A DNA stretch of 64,000 bases from Methanosarcina sp. Ant1 (GTDB lineage: Archaea > Halobacteriota > Methanosarcinia > Methanosarcinales > Methanosarcinaceae). Shown piece by piece: positions 17,098 through 27,074 of this stretch; the first letter of the stretch is position 1; every line of letters begins with the position of its first letter. The notes beneath the pieces were generated by a model, which was not told where the DNA came from, ran no database searches, and saw only the letters and a program-made list of their open reading frames with translations. The position numbers and the translations under genes are program-made. Location of the stretch: positions 1 to 64,000 of the forward strand of contig MDTP02000003.1 in assembly GCA_001714685.2 (NCBI GenBank), given 5' to 3'.

Positions 17098-18205
17098 TCT
17101 GAATTTTCTTTAAAAGCGTATTTTTGTCAAAATATTTGCTATCTATAACTTCAAGTCCTCATTCATTTTTACATGTTCTATTTTTCTCTTTTTTAGACCA
17201 TCTAAGATGCTTTTAAAATACCTTTTTTGTGATTGGTAGCCATATCCTAAACGTTCAACAGAGAGCCCGAGAATTATCTATGCTTTCTTCTGTGTTCTCT
17301 CTTCTGTGAATGTGAGTTAAGAAGCTTTAAGCCTCCAAAATACGAGAATACAGTTAAAAGCCTACAGTTTTTGAGTAAATCTTTTAACTTTTTCATTGAT
17401 TCATTTTGGAAAATCTTTAAATTAATTAAAACTCTCGCGTTTATGGCTTATTTTTGCAGGTTTCGTTCTTATTTCCGTGTTCACTCCGTCTATATTTACT
17501 AAATCTTTCCCATTTCAGTGACTCACTGAAGAACATGTGTTAAATGAGCCCCTTTTTCATTCTTTTTCTTTGTTTTCATAATCAGTAAAAAAGCGATTTC
17601 ATAAGGCTCTTTTTCTGTATTCGCTGTGTGCCTGGTAAAATGTTTATGAATATACTCGGACGGTAATCGATCAACTGCCCTATATTCACATAGTCACTAG
17701 ACCAATCAAGGTTAGAAAAGCATCAATGTTAAAATATCGGTCGTGCCCCTTTAGCTGGTTGATATTTCATCTTAGAATCCACTTTGTTCAAATGCACTCG
17801 TTTTCCAAGTTTACCTTCATACGATAACCAAAACATACACAGCTCGGAAAAGAGATGCAGAACGGAAGCATGTGAATTTACTGGATAAATATCAACTTAT
17901 TTTGATGGACCACCCAAAAATGACACAATGCCAAAATCTAGTGATGAACGTATAATTAAAAATCACTTGATATTGAAAATGGTCACAATCCTTTGAATTT
18001 TATCTGTCGATTGATGCCGAAAGATCTCGAATATTGAGTTTGATTGAAGCCTGAATTCTTCTTGAAAATTCAAGATTTCGATCAAAAAAATGCAAAAATC
18101 ACTAGATTTTGGAACTGAGTCACCAAAATATCTAAAAAATATGAACTGTTATAGATGCAAAGAAGATACAAAAGGAAAAATAAGGATTTCACTGGGTACC
18201 AACAG

Positions 18206-18446
18206 GATATCAAGGCAGTGCAAGCCGAAAACACGAGATTTAAAGAGTATTTGCTGAACGCTCCAGATGCACTGGAATTATTCTAGCTTCGGCCAGGTCT
18301 GAAGAATTGAAAGGCATTATACTTAAGCAGGAGCTCGAGTATCTTGAGAATATGCGTAATAACTATTGTTGCGGGTTCAAAAACTCATCAATCCGAAGGC
18401 TATAGAGGCACCTGGAGCTAAAAAACCATGGTGGAGATTTTGGTAA
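18206..18446 (+). pseudogene. Frameshifted remnant ending in KKPWWRFW
   Basis: Coding similarity runs through three frames: DIKAVQAENTRFKEYLLNAP..., then LASARSEELKGIILKQELEY..., then LLRVQKLINPKAIEAPG... ending in KKPWWRFW and TAA (18444-18446). Two frameshifts and an internal stop break it. The reconstructed protein end is helical and charged with a tryptophan-rich tip. The same tail recurs at 19801-19872 (LINQKAIETPGTKKPWWKFW). The parent family is not recognised. Confidence 0.6.
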
Positions 18447-18841
18447 CTTTTGTTTATTTCCTAAAAAGCACCTAATCGTCATCTTCACTAGGATATTTAG
18501 GGACAATAGAATACGATAGAATCCCGACCGCAACAAAAAAAATGCCAAGAACTAAACCAGCGGGACCGTCAAGAACCCACCCTAACCTCGCAACGAAACA
18601 CATCAGCACAAGCAACATTAATTATTAAACATAATATATTAATTGCGAAACAGTTATAAATAATTTATTATTTATACATCCCTTCTCCAGCAGAAAACAC
18701 TATCAAGGGACTTTTATTATATCTCTCTTGAAGCAATCTTTTTTATTACTGTTGCCTCTGACTGCTTAAAATCGAGGAGATATCCAAAGCCTAATAAAAG
18801 TACCTTTCTCAAAACACTACTACGTCCGTAATCAGAATAAG

Positions 18842-19069
18842 ATGACGCAATACCAGAACATCCGGGAAAACAAAGACGAAATAAAACGGTGGATATCCGT
18901 TATAAACAGATAGCCTGAGGGTGTGCGCTACTCGAGGCATACAGTCGTATATTCAATGTGTGAATACAACTTATACAAACGGACATCCATACAAACAGCA
19001 AAGAGCCAGAAAAATCAACATACGAATGAAAAGGGTATCAGACATATCAAATCAAAAAACAATTGTTAA
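18842..19069 (+). pseudogene. 75-codon frame with an internal TAG
   Basis: Starts at an ATG (MTQYQNIRENKDEIKRW...), meets TAG at 18911-18913 and continues in the same frame (PEGVRYSRHTVVYSMCEYN...) to TAA at 19067-19069. Composition on both sides of the TAG looks coding. Methanosarcina can read TAG as pyrrolysine, but in this relic-rich stretch a dead stop is the simpler view. Confidence 0.35.
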
Positions 19070-19560
19070 GCCCCTGGAACAAAAAAACACATTAAAGAAA
19101 GATTGGAGAATGCCCGGAAGATTTATGTTCCTTCTACTGTAGCCCCCGATACAGTCGCTCCGATGATATTCCCCCTCAAGATTATTTGTTCGGAACAGGA
19201 CCAAAGTCTTCCAGGCAATTATTTATTCACATACCCTACCGGTTATTCTTCACTCTTTTGACCTTTTAACTTCCCCTATAATATACAATTATCCCCCTAG
19301 TTATTTTAAATTAATTATACGAAAAATAGTTTCTGAACAAAAGTTACTTCCATATAATATATTTTAAAATCAAACAACAATTTAATATTAATTATGTTTT
19401 TATAAAATTTTTTAGGATCTCCAACATATGGTATTGAGCTTTTTTCCTCCTAAGACAACACATATATATTTTATATCAAATTCTTGGTTTTTAAACATCC
19501 GATAAGAATTATTATAAAAACTATCTAAAACAAATTTAAAATATTTAAATATTGTGCATA

Positions 19561-19580
19561 TCTGGTAGAGATTTTGGTAA
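19561..19580 (+). pseudogene. Tail fragment related to the WWRFW remnants
   Basis: The bases read W-stop-R-F-W-stop and match the final 20 bp of the 18206-18446 remnant with one change. It lies immediately upstream of the 123-bp dispersed repeat. Confidence 0.4.
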
Positions 19581-19628
19581 ATGTAGTTTAAGCATATTTC
19601 AGCTACAGTTATTGAAAACCCATTAAGG

Positions 19629-19750
19629 AATAGCTAGAAAATAACTTCGAGTTTTCACTTTGGGAATAGCTCTATAATTCCATTTCCCTAAATAATCATC
19701 AAAGACAATATCGGTAACCAAATACTTGAAATTATATTTTTGTCATTCCT
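19629..19750 (+). repeat. 123-bp dispersed repeat, copy 1
   Basis: Over 90 percent identical by eye to 33641-33763, same orientation, with only point changes and single-base indels. Both copies begin AATAGCTAGAAAATAACTTC and end near TTGTCNTTCCT. Weaker similarity continues downstream of both copies. Confidence 0.85.
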
Positions 19751-19800
19751 AAGTACTTGAAGTCTCACTATATTTCCTTCTTTTTTCACTCTAAAAACAG

Positions 19801-19872
19801 GTCCAGACGCTCATCAATCAGAAGGCTATAGAGACACCAGGAACTAAAAAGCCCTGGTGGAAATTTTGGTAA
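19801..19872 (+). pseudogene. C-terminal fragment ending in KKPWWKFW
   Basis: Open frame VQTLINQKAIETPG... ending TAA at 19870-19872. Only the tail of a gene is present, with no start. It is a second copy of the tail at 18206-18446 and sits about 50 bp after the dispersed repeat. Confidence 0.6.
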
Positions 19873-20030
19873 CCTTTTTTGGGGCCGAAAAAACTTACTA
19901 TTATTCTGGTTCTTTGGCTGTTCTCGCCCTTCAAATTCTTCAAAAACTATAATATGCATCTGCCTATAATGGGTGTGACTTTTGCCCCTCTTCAGGATCT
20001 TCAGGTGGCCAACAAGGGGTTTCAGCCGCG

Positions 20031-20290
20031 TTATAAACTAAATATTACATCCTGTACTTCTGGGCCACGCTCGAGGGTTTCAATTTTTCTAAGAAGAGTT
20101 GCTGCTGTTACCATCTTATAGGCCCCGATTACCTCTCTAAGTCTTCCTGATCTTCAAAATATGGGGTCTAAACCGTCTCTGATGCCAGGCTTTCCGCCGG
20201 CATGCTTTCCAGAGACTGAAGTCTGCGCTGAAGTTCTTCAAGTTCCAAATCTTTTTGTATGAAGTTTTGAGTCTGCAATGCTTGAGTAAA
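20031..20290 (-). pseudogene. Coiled-coil gene relic, frameshifted
   Basis: On the minus strand a charged helical stretch (QTQNFIQKDLELEELQRRLQ...) runs into a stop. After a frame change, a second coding-like stretch (SGRLREVIGAYKMVTAATLL...RKIETLERGPEV...) ends with TAA at 20031-20033. It looks like the C-terminal part of a helical protein that has decayed. Family unknown. Confidence 0.45.
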
Positions 20291-20555
20291 GACAAGGATA
20301 ATTCAAGCAGTTTGTGGAAAAAATTATAGTAGGAATAATAGTGAAAATTGAAGCAAGGGCAGAGAAGCAATTTGTAAAAAGGGATTCAACTCCTTTTTAG
20401 GCTTTTTTCGATCAATTTGGGGGATTTAACAGGATAGAAAACTCAAAAGACTATATAAAAATTTATGATATAATTAAATAAATATTTATATTAAGTACGA
20501 GTAGTTTATATCGAGGTATAAATAAAAAACAAAAAACTTTACTGTGTGGAAAAAC

Positions 20556-20963
20556 ATGAAAATTCGAGTAGTTAGTTCCAGAGAGGAAATCTTCACTCTC
20601 AATCCTAATGAACGTGTTGTTCACCTGGCTTTCAGGCCTTCGAACAAGGATATATTTGGACTGGTTGAAACCTGCCCGAAAATTGAGGTAATTCAGTTAC
20701 CGCCGTCTTATAGGCGCACGGTCTCAAAGTCCATTGAAATGTTCCTTGAGATGCAGAGAATCCAGCTCCTTGAAGGGGACGTCTGGGGTCACAGGAAGGA
20801 CATTAATGAATATTACAATGTTCCATCCTCAGTGATTGAAAAGATGAAGGCAATGAAAAATGAAGGTAAATCCACTGAGGATATCGAAGCCAAGATTTCA
20901 AGGGAAAGCAAGCTTAACCCTGAAATGGTTGCTTATATCCTTAATAGGGAAGTTCATGCCTGA
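20556..20963 (+). CDS. DUF1699 family protein
   Basis: 135 residues from the ATG at 20556 (MKIRVVSS...). A GTG at 20544 would add four residues but has no better ribosome-binding site. The sequence ...NPNERVVHLAFRPSN... with ...VSKSIEMFLEMQRI... is characteristic of DUF1699, a small, highly conserved, mostly Methanosarcinales family of unknown function often present in several copies per genome. No membrane segment is seen. The C-terminal half is helical and charged and ends with a region resembling a helix-turn-helix or UBA-like helical bundle, which is only a guess. It is monocistronic. Confidence 0.82.
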   Translation: MKIRVVSSREEIFTLNPNERVVHLAFRPSNKDIFGLVETCPKIEVIQLPPSYRRTVSKSIEMFLEMQRIQLLEGDVWGHRKDINEYYNVPSSVIEKMKAMKNEGKSTEDIEAKISRESKLNPEMVAYILNREVHA

Positions 20964-21444
20964 ATTCTTTCAGGATAAGATATGCCCTTAAAAATCTTTA
21001 CTGGGGATTAGACTCTACAGAAGATGTCGAATCTTTCGTGATATAATCTCCAGTTTAAATCTGCCATTTTGAGGAAATGAGATCACTTGAAAGTACAATT
21101 GATGCCAATTTTTCGAAAAGATCCTTTTCTTTCTTCAGGGTCATAACTGCCTTAATTTTTTTAGTCAAAATATCTGGATAATTATATTGAATTCTATATT
21201 TCGAATAATCGATTAATCTCCTGATCCTTAAACCAATCCTGAAGACTCTTAACGACTAAATAAATGGGTTTTATAGAGCCCTATTCTAACTTTTTAAGGA
21301 CCTTTTTTTCTAAACATTTATTCCTAAGAGTTTATGCCCTTTGAAGAGAAACGATACTTAGCTTTACGAAATATATTTTTGAATACAATTCAAGTTCGAT
21401 CGAACAGAACTCGGACACGTTTTTAAGAAGGGGATGTCAGGAAA
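20964..21444. other. Intergenic, no gene seen
   Basis: About 480 bp of AT-rich DNA between two small genes. No RNA gene or repeat was recognised. Confidence 0.5.
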
Positions 21445-21852
21445 ATGTTACTGATGGATATAGTGACCTGGGAACCAAAAGATTCAGCAAAGGTTGGGGA
21501 CCTTTATATGAATTACGAATACCCGAAGGGCATGAAGATAATTGACGAATGGATTGACCTTACGGGCTACCGCATGTTTGTGATTTACGAAGCTGATGAC
21601 GAGAAAATATATGCACCTTCCGTCCTTCCTTTTATCGGACTCTGCAGGTTCGAGACGATCCCGGTTATGAAAGCAGACAAATATATGCAGATGGCCCAGA
21701 AACATGCTGAGAAAACTGGAGGAAAAAAATATGGAGCTGAACAAAGAGAGGAAGCTGCAGAAAAAGAACTTCTACAGCAAATCGAGCACCTTGAAAAGAG
21801 AATTCAGCGACTGGAACACCACTCTTTTATCCAGCAGGAAGATACAACCTGA
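21445..21852 (+). CDS. DUF3303-like small protein with C-terminal coiled coil
   Basis: 135 residues. The first 90 match the pattern of DUF3303-type Methanosarcina proteins (MLLMDIVTWEPKDSAKV..., a YPKGMKIIDEW motif and an FETIPVMKADKYMQMA motif), a small alpha/beta-barrel-like fold of unknown function. The last 35 residues form a charged coiled coil (EKELLQQIEHLEKRIQRLEH) that is not part of the domain and could mediate oligomerisation. GGGGAT lies just upstream of the ATG. Monocistronic. Confidence 0.75.
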   Translation: MLLMDIVTWEPKDSAKVGDLYMNYEYPKGMKIIDEWIDLTGYRMFVIYEADDEKIYAPSVLPFIGLCRFETIPVMKADKYMQMAQKHAEKTGGKKYGAEQREEAAEKELLQQIEHLEKRIQRLEHHSFIQQEDTT

Positions 21853-22326
21853 GACCAGATTGTAGAGTCAGGTTCAGGATCCGATTTTAAAGCGTAGATT
21901 AATAACCCAATTGTGACAGTTTCTACTATTTTCGTTGATATTTTCCTATTTTTCCCTTAATTTAGTCCGAAAACTAATTTGACATTCAAAACTAATTTAT
22001 CCAAATTCTGAAGAAATTCCCTATTTTTGGATTAAAATCAAGATATTCACGGGGTCAAAATTGGCATAAATATAGTTTTTGTTTTTGTTCGTCAGAAAAT
22101 CTACGGTAACTGTCAGATTAGGGTCATAGCGTTCACATTCTGAGAAAACAGCATCAATAGCCTTCATCTTCGTGAGGCAGTCTGTGAATTGAGAAAAGAA
22201 TTTCATTAAATGCTGCCTATTGGTATTGTCCTGATTGATGCTGTCTTATCTACATGAATTCTTGATTTCATTTTTAAGTAATCCTGACAATTATCAGGCG
22301 GATATTCTCAGGATGTCTGGATGGCT
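21853..22326. other. Intergenic, no gene seen
   Basis: Spacer between convergent units. A 61-residue minus-strand frame at 22021-22206 has no support. No clear terminator hairpin was found for either flanking gene. Confidence 0.45.
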
Positions 22327-23373
22327 TCAACATCTCTTTTCGACATTAGTAGTCCACCAGTTAAAGACTTCCTCTCCACTTGCAATCCACGCTTTTTTGC
22401 CGGAAACGTATTCGAGGAATTTTTCATAATACTTAAGGTGCTGTCCATCAATTGATGTATTGTTGTGCCAAAGGATCGTAACCACGCCATTGTACTGTTC
22501 AACCTTATCAACGAGTCTTTTTATGAGCTCCCAGGCCTTTTTAACATCAAGGCGCATGTAATCTCTTAGCAGAGTTCGATCCATAATTATAAGAGGGATT
22601 TCGATGATGTCTATTTGTTTTCCGGTATTTCTATTGAAAGGTCTGAAAGGATGACATACTCCATTCCTAAAGCCTGCGCAGTCCGCGTACCCGAATGTTG
22701 TGTCATACTTGAAGCCTGCTTTGCTTAATAATTCCCATGTATCAGGCACTTTAAATCTCAAATAATGATTCCTATACCCTATAACCTGTTTGCCAAGAAC
22801 CTTTTCAAGCCTTCGCTTTTTTTCCATTATATCTTCAAAGCTCTTGTAAGATTCGTGCCCTCCATGCAGGCCGACTTCCCACCCATGATCAGATATAAAA
22901 TGTAACTCTGCTTCAAGGTCTTCAATTTTGTAATTGAAGTCCTTCTCTCCAGGATGTAGGGCTAGAAAATTGAAGCTGGATTTTGCATTGTATTTTGCTT
23001 CCAGCTCCATTATTTCTTTAAAATTCCAGCAAGGGTTACACTTCTTGTTGATTCTGGAAAAAGGTGCCTTCATAGCATCTGTTAAATTCCCTTTAGCAAA
23101 TGCTTTGGCCGTTCCAACGATTGGATAAAGTTCTTCCGGATAGACTACATCAATATCATGCGTAAGGCAGACTGCAAACTTTTTTCCATCCGGATATTCA
23201 GGGTGCAACCCGTTTTCTACCAGAAATCTGGAAACTTTGGGATCAAAAACATCCCTCTGACTACTTAAATAGTAAGGAAATCTATCATATTGGTCAGAAA
23301 AAGTCAAATTGTATTCTTCTTTTTTGGTAAAAAGATCCCAGAGTTCTTCGTTTTGTTTTAGTTTTTCAATCAT
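22327..23373 (-). CDS. Polysaccharide deacetylase-like protein (paralogue 1)
   Basis: 348 residues with a NodB-type carbohydrate esterase core. The Asp-containing first motif is CLTHDID (71-75 THDID), the metal-binding His motif is GLHGGHES (H170, H173), the Arg motif is RNHYLRF (201-207), and a terminal LWHN motif carries the catalytic His. An N-terminal stretch of about 65 residues (ELWDLFTKKEEY) precedes the core and is shared by the paralogues at 48591 and 56879. No signal peptide is seen, so it would act in the cytoplasm on lipid-linked or nucleotide-linked sugars. It is the last gene of the minus-strand Wbp-like operon. Substrate unknown. Confidence 0.83.
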   Translation of the reverse strand: MIEKLKQNEELWDLFTKKEEYNLTFSDQYDRFPYYLSSQRDVFDPKVSRFLVENGLHPEYPDGKKFAVCLTHDIDVVYPEELYPIVGTAKAFAKGNLTDAMKAPFSRINKKCNPCWNFKEIMELEAKYNAKSSFNFLALHPGEKDFNYKIEDLEAELHFISDHGWEVGLHGGHESYKSFEDIMEKKRRLEKVLGKQVIGYRNHYLRFKVPDTWELLSKAGFKYDTTFGYADCAGFRNGVCHPFRPFNRNTGKQIDIIEIPLIIMDRTLLRDYMRLDVKKAWELIKRLVDKVEQYNGVVTILWHNNTSIDGQHLKYYEKFLEYVSGKKAWIASGEEVFNWWTTNVEKRC

Positions 23374-23435
23374 TTTTTTCGCCCTTTTCCAGAATATGAA
23401 AGACTGAACTAACCTCTCAAACTAGTAGTTTATGC

Positions 23436-24863
23436 TCATAATATTAAATGTTCGTTCTTATCACCTCTCCCAATCCCCTTATACACAAACCCCTTGCTAA
23501 TAAACTCATCCGGTTCAATTACATTTCTCCCATCTATAAGCACCGGATTTGCTTTTCCAGTAACCTTCTTTACCCAATCGGCCTTTACATCAAAATACGC
23601 ACTGTGCCCTGCAAGGAACACCACAGCATCTGCGTCCCTAACAACCTTTTCCAGATCATCCGAAATCTCGACCCCAGGATAATTCACAACATAAGGGTCG
23701 TGCACCATAACTTCGGCGTCTGCTTTCAGGCAGAGGTTTCTGTAAGGCTCTGAAGGAGTGTTCCTGGCGTCGTCCGAGTCCCGGATAAAGGCCCAGCCGA
23801 GCATAGCAATCTTTGAACCTTTCATCGACTTCCCAATTCTTTCAAGGGCTGCAGCAGTAAGGTTGTACAAGTGCACAGGCATGAAATCATTGACTTTTCT
23901 CGCAAGCACATAGATTGAATCTGCACCTTCAGGGTAATCCAGATGGCCATTCCCGATCTTGACCCCTCTTTCCAGGTGGTAAGTGTCCTTGGTCAGACAA
24001 TGGCCTCCGACACCTGCACCGGGCCAGAGGACAGCTCTTGTGATGCCTTCTCCTTTTAAGCTGTCCACACCGGTCCTGACATCATACACATTTATGCCCA
24101 TGGCTTCACAGTAAAGAGCAAGCTGGTTGATTGCTGCAATCTGAAGGTCGCGGAAAGTATTCTCTGCAGTCTTTGTGACCTCAGCTGCAGTTGCACTCAT
24201 CGGAATTACTTTTCCTACAGTCAGCACAGGGGAATACAACTCAACTGCCCGCCTTGTACTGGCCTCATCGATTCCCCCTACGATTCGATCATGTTCCCTT
24301 ATATTTTTCAAAAGCCTGCCGACCATTACCCTTTCAGGTGCATGCGCAAGTGCAAAGTCTTCACCTGCTTTAAGACCGGATTCTTCTTCAAGGATCTGTT
24401 TTGCCATACCTTCTGTTGTACCAGGGGTGATTGTGGACTCAAGCACTACAAGCATGCCTGGCCTTAGATATTTCCCCACGTTTCTGATACCATCAATAAG
24501 TGCGGAAAAATCGGGTTCCAGATCTTTAGGGTTTGCAAAGGGAGTCTGAATTGCAAGGGTGACTGCATCAAGTTCGGAGATTTTTGAGAAATCCGGAGTG
24601 CATTCGAACTTCCCAGCCTTTACTACCCTGGCAAGAAGGTCATCGAGCCCTGGCTCCTCCCCTTTGAGAGGGCATTCTCCCCGGTTGATCATATCAATTT
24701 TGTAACCTGAACTTTTTGAGTTACGCTGAAAACCAAAAACGTTGTCAAAACATGGGGCATCTGCGAAAAGGACAGCTGCAGGGATACCTACATAGCCCAT
24801 TCCGAGTACTCCTATTTTTTTTATCGGACCGCGTTCCTTGAGAAGTTTTTCTAATTTATTCAT
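23436..24863 (-). CDS. UDP-N-acetylhexosamine 6-dehydrogenase (WbpA/WecC-like)
   Basis: Nucleotide-sugar dehydrogenase that oxidises C6 of a UDP-HexNAc twice to the uronate. NAD-binding GVLGMGYVG is near the N-terminus and the catalytic Cys is in GVGGHCLTKD (about residue 290), with the C-terminal GWAFIRDSDDARNTPS signature of the family. About 475 residues, normal to slightly long. I chose the ATG at 24863; GTG codons at 24872 and 24869 are alternatives. It is clustered with a 3-dehydrogenase, an aminotransferase and an acyltransferase, as in the Pseudomonas Wbp pathway to UDP-GlcNAc(3NAc)A, which supports UDP-GlcNAc as substrate. UDP-ManNAc dehydrogenase activity is the alternative. Confidence 0.88.
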   Translation of the reverse strand: MNKLEKLLKERGPIKKIGVLGMGYVGIPAAVLFADAPCFDNVFGFQRNSKSSGYKIDMINRGECPLKGEEPGLDDLLARVVKAGKFECTPDFSKISELDAVTLAIQTPFANPKDLEPDFSALIDGIRNVGKYLRPGMLVVLESTITPGTTEGMAKQILEEESGLKAGEDFALAHAPERVMVGRLLKNIREHDRIVGGIDEASTRRAVELYSPVLTVGKVIPMSATAAEVTKTAENTFRDLQIAAINQLALYCEAMGINVYDVRTGVDSLKGEGITRAVLWPGAGVGGHCLTKDTYHLERGVKIGNGHLDYPEGADSIYVLARKVNDFMPVHLYNLTAAALERIGKSMKGSKIAMLGWAFIRDSDDARNTPSEPYRNLCLKADAEVMVHDPYVVNYPGVEISDDLEKVVRDADAVVFLAGHSAYFDVKADWVKKVTGKANPVLIDGRNVIEPDEFISKGFVYKGIGRGDKNEHLIL

Positions 24864-24946
24864 GTTCACCACTTTCGAAATTGTTTTTTCAGATATTTCT
24901 GTATCAGAGATTTTTGATATTTCGCTTTCTCAGGATCTTTTCCGGT

Positions 24947-25885
24947 TTATTGTCCTACTTCAATTAATCTTCCTTCTTCGTAGGACCTTATGGCTGCCAT
25001 TGCTACTTCAAGGGCGTGTTTTCCATCTTCTCCGCAGGGGTTTGGATATTTCCCGTTTGCAACGCAGTCTACAAAATATTTTAGTTCATTTTTCAGGGGC
25101 TCACTTGGTTCAACTTTGGCTTTTCTTATCCATTCGTTGTCATGTATTTGTACTGTCTGATTGATATAGTCCAGATATGCAACACCCTTAACGCCGATTG
25201 CTGTCAATTGTCTGACTTTATGAGGAGTTAACCAATTTGTTTCCACAACCCCTGCAAAGTTATGATCCATGCGCAGGATGATTGAAGCATGGTCTTCAAA
25301 TGAATGGATATCTGCACCCGCAATGGCATAAACACTATTTATTTTCTTACCGTATAGATATGAGATCACATCTATGTCATGAACACCGATATCCAGGATT
25401 ACTCCCACATCTCTGATTCTCGGGTTATAAGGGCCCACTCTTTTGGTCGAAATTGAAACTATCTTTCCCAAAGTGCCTGAGTTTATTATTTCTTTGAGCT
25501 TTATGACTGCAGGGTTAAAACGCTCAATGTGCCCTACCATAAGGATCTTTCCCGCCTTTTTTGCGGCTGCGATCATCAGGTCAGCGTTTTCAGTAGTATC
25601 TGCAATCGGCTTTTCCACGAGGACATGCACTCCCGCATCAAGGGCATCGAGTACGACCTGCTTGTGCAGTTTTGTGGGTACAACGACACTTACCGCATCA
25701 AGTCCCTCGGCTAACATTTTCTTGTAGTCTGTAAAAGCCTTTGTTTTGAACTGTGTTGCCATAGCTTCGACGCGCTTCTGGTCTACATCAGAGATCCCGG
25801 CAAGTTCCACACCCTCCATTTCAGTGTAAATCCTGACGTGATTCTGTCCCATGGCACCTGTGCCTATAACTCCTACTCTGATCAA
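24947..25885 (-). CDS. Gfo/Idh/MocA oxidoreductase, WbpB-like sugar 3-dehydrogenase
   Basis: 312-residue NAD-dependent oxidoreductase. The N-terminal Rossmann motif is GVIGTGAMGQNH, followed by VEKPIA, whose Lys is the catalytic residue of the family, and DIGVHDIDVISYL in the substrate domain. In the Wbp pathway this enzyme oxidises C3 of UDP-GlcNAc uronate to a 3-keto sugar, ready for transamination. I place the start at TTG 25885 with GTGAG upstream; a GTG at 25894 would add three residues. Its partner aminotransferase lies 45 bp upstream. Confidence 0.85.
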   Translation of the reverse strand: MIRVGVIGTGAMGQNHVRIYTEMEGVELAGISDVDQKRVEAMATQFKTKAFTDYKKMLAEGLDAVSVVVPTKLHKQVVLDALDAGVHVLVEKPIADTTENADLMIAAAKKAGKILMVGHIERFNPAVIKLKEIINSGTLGKIVSISTKRVGPYNPRIRDVGVILDIGVHDIDVISYLYGKKINSVYAIAGADIHSFEDHASIILRMDHNFAGVVETNWLTPHKVRQLTAIGVKGVAYLDYINQTVQIHDNEWIRKAKVEPSEPLKNELKYFVDCVANGKYPNPCGEDGKHALEVAMAAIRSYEEGRLIEVGQ

Positions 25886-25929
25886 AAGTCTCACTTCCCG
25901 GTTCTAAAATCCAATGGCTGGAAAACTAC

Positions 25930-27012
25930 TCAATCCTGTGAATAAAATTTGTTGGTTTCTTCGACTATCTTCTGTACATCGGATCTGGATAACGCAGGGT
26001 GTACAGGAAGAGAGAGAACTTCCTCTACTGCTTTTTCTGAGACAGGTAGGGAATCTTTGTACCCAAGCTCCTTGTAGAAGGGTTGCTTGTGGATAGGTAT
26101 CGGATAGTGGACTCCTGTTCCTATTTCTTTCTCTTTCAGGAAAGCTGCAAGTTGATCTCTCTTGTTGGCCCTGACTGTATACTGGTGGAAAACGTGGGTA
26201 CAGCCAGCTTTTGTAATTGAAGGTACAAGTCCGGATATCCCTCTGAGCCCCGCTGAAAGTATCTCTGCGTTTTTCTGTCTGGCTGCGGTAAATCCATCCA
26301 GTTTTCCAAGCTGCACAAGCCCGATTGCAGCTGCAATATCAGTCATGCGCAAATTGAAACCCAGCATTTCGTGCAGGTAGCGGACCTTTGAGCCATGAGC
26401 CCTGATCATTTTTGCTTTCTCTGCAATTTCTTTTTCATCTGTAGTGAGCATTCCACCTTCGCTGGTTGTCATATTCTTTGTTGGGTAAAAGCTGAATGCT
26501 CCTGTTCCAAAGCTTCCTACTTTTTTTCCAAGGCATTCTGCACCATGGGACTGGCAGGCATCCTCGATCACAATAAGCTTGTTATCGTCTGCAATCTCCA
26601 TTATGGCTTTCATGTCTGCAGGGTGTCCGTACAGGTGGACAGGCATAATGGCTCTGGTTTTTGGAGTGATTTTTTCCTTGATCCTTTCAGGATCTATATT
26701 AAATGTATCTGGCTCTATGTCTGCAAAAACAGGTTTTGCTCCAGTGTAAAGGATACTGTTTGCAGTGGCAATGAAGCTGAAGGGACTTGTAATCACTTCA
26801 TCTTCCTTCCCTATTCCATGGGCAAGAAGTGCAATATGCAGCGCTGCAGTTCCAGAGTTTACAGCTGCTGCATACTCACAGCCAGTGTGCTCGGAAAAGG
26901 CAAGTTCGAATTCTTCTACTTTCGGGCCCTGCGCAATCATGCCTGAATTCAGGACCTCTGTTACTGCATCAATCTCTTCCTTGCCCAGCTGGGGCTTGGC
27001 AATTGGAATCAT
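25930..27012 (-). CDS. DegT/DnrJ/EryC1 sugar aminotransferase (WbpE-like)
   Basis: 360-residue PLP enzyme that transaminates keto-sugars. Motifs: [11 protein letters not shown] (52-62), the PLP-stacking region [10 protein letters not shown] (149-158) and Schiff-base Lys K179 in FYPTKNMTT. Full family length. In this operon it would aminate the 3-keto uronate made by the WbpB-like enzyme to a 3-amino sugar (inference from neighbours). GAGGT precedes the ATG. Identity as a 4-aminotransferase cannot be excluded from sequence alone. Confidence 0.9.
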   Translation of the reverse strand: MIPIAKPQLGKEEIDAVTEVLNSGMIAQGPKVEEFELAFSEHTGCEYAAAVNSGTAALHIALLAHGIGKEDEVITSPFSFIATANSILYTGAKPVFADIEPDTFNIDPERIKEKITPKTRAIMPVHLYGHPADMKAIMEIADDNKLIVIEDACQSHGAECLGKKVGSFGTGAFSFYPTKNMTTSEGGMLTTDEKEIAEKAKMIRAHGSKVRYLHEMLGFNLRMTDIAAAIGLVQLGKLDGFTAARQKNAEILSAGLRGISGLVPSITKAGCTHVFHQYTVRANKRDQLAAFLKEKEIGTGVHYPIPIHKQPFYKELGYKDSLPVSEKAVEEVLSLPVHPALSRSDVQKIVEETNKFYSQD

Positions 27013-27074
27013 TTTAGAACCTCTTTAAAATCTTAATAGAATATTATATTACTTACTTTTGATTTTTTAATAGA

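Larger units (their letters stand above)
17098..20555. other. 3.4-kb gene graveyard downstream of tRNA-Met
   Basis: No intact gene is recognised. Instead there are several relics: a frameshifted coding remnant at 18206-18446, two more fragments with the same C-terminal tail at 19561-19580 and 19801-19872, an interrupted 75-codon frame at 18842-19069, a minus-strand relic at 20031-20290, and one copy of a 123-bp dispersed repeat at 19629-19750. Being just 3' of a tRNA gene, a classic integration point, this may be the decayed remains of an integrated element, but no duplicated tRNA end was found. Confidence 0.6.

Noticed and set aside
17098-20555. A duplicated tRNA 3' end (att site) downstream of tRNA-Met
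   Set aside because: I looked for another copy of the last part of the tRNA (TTCGAGTCACGCTCCGGGC) in the relic zone and saw none.
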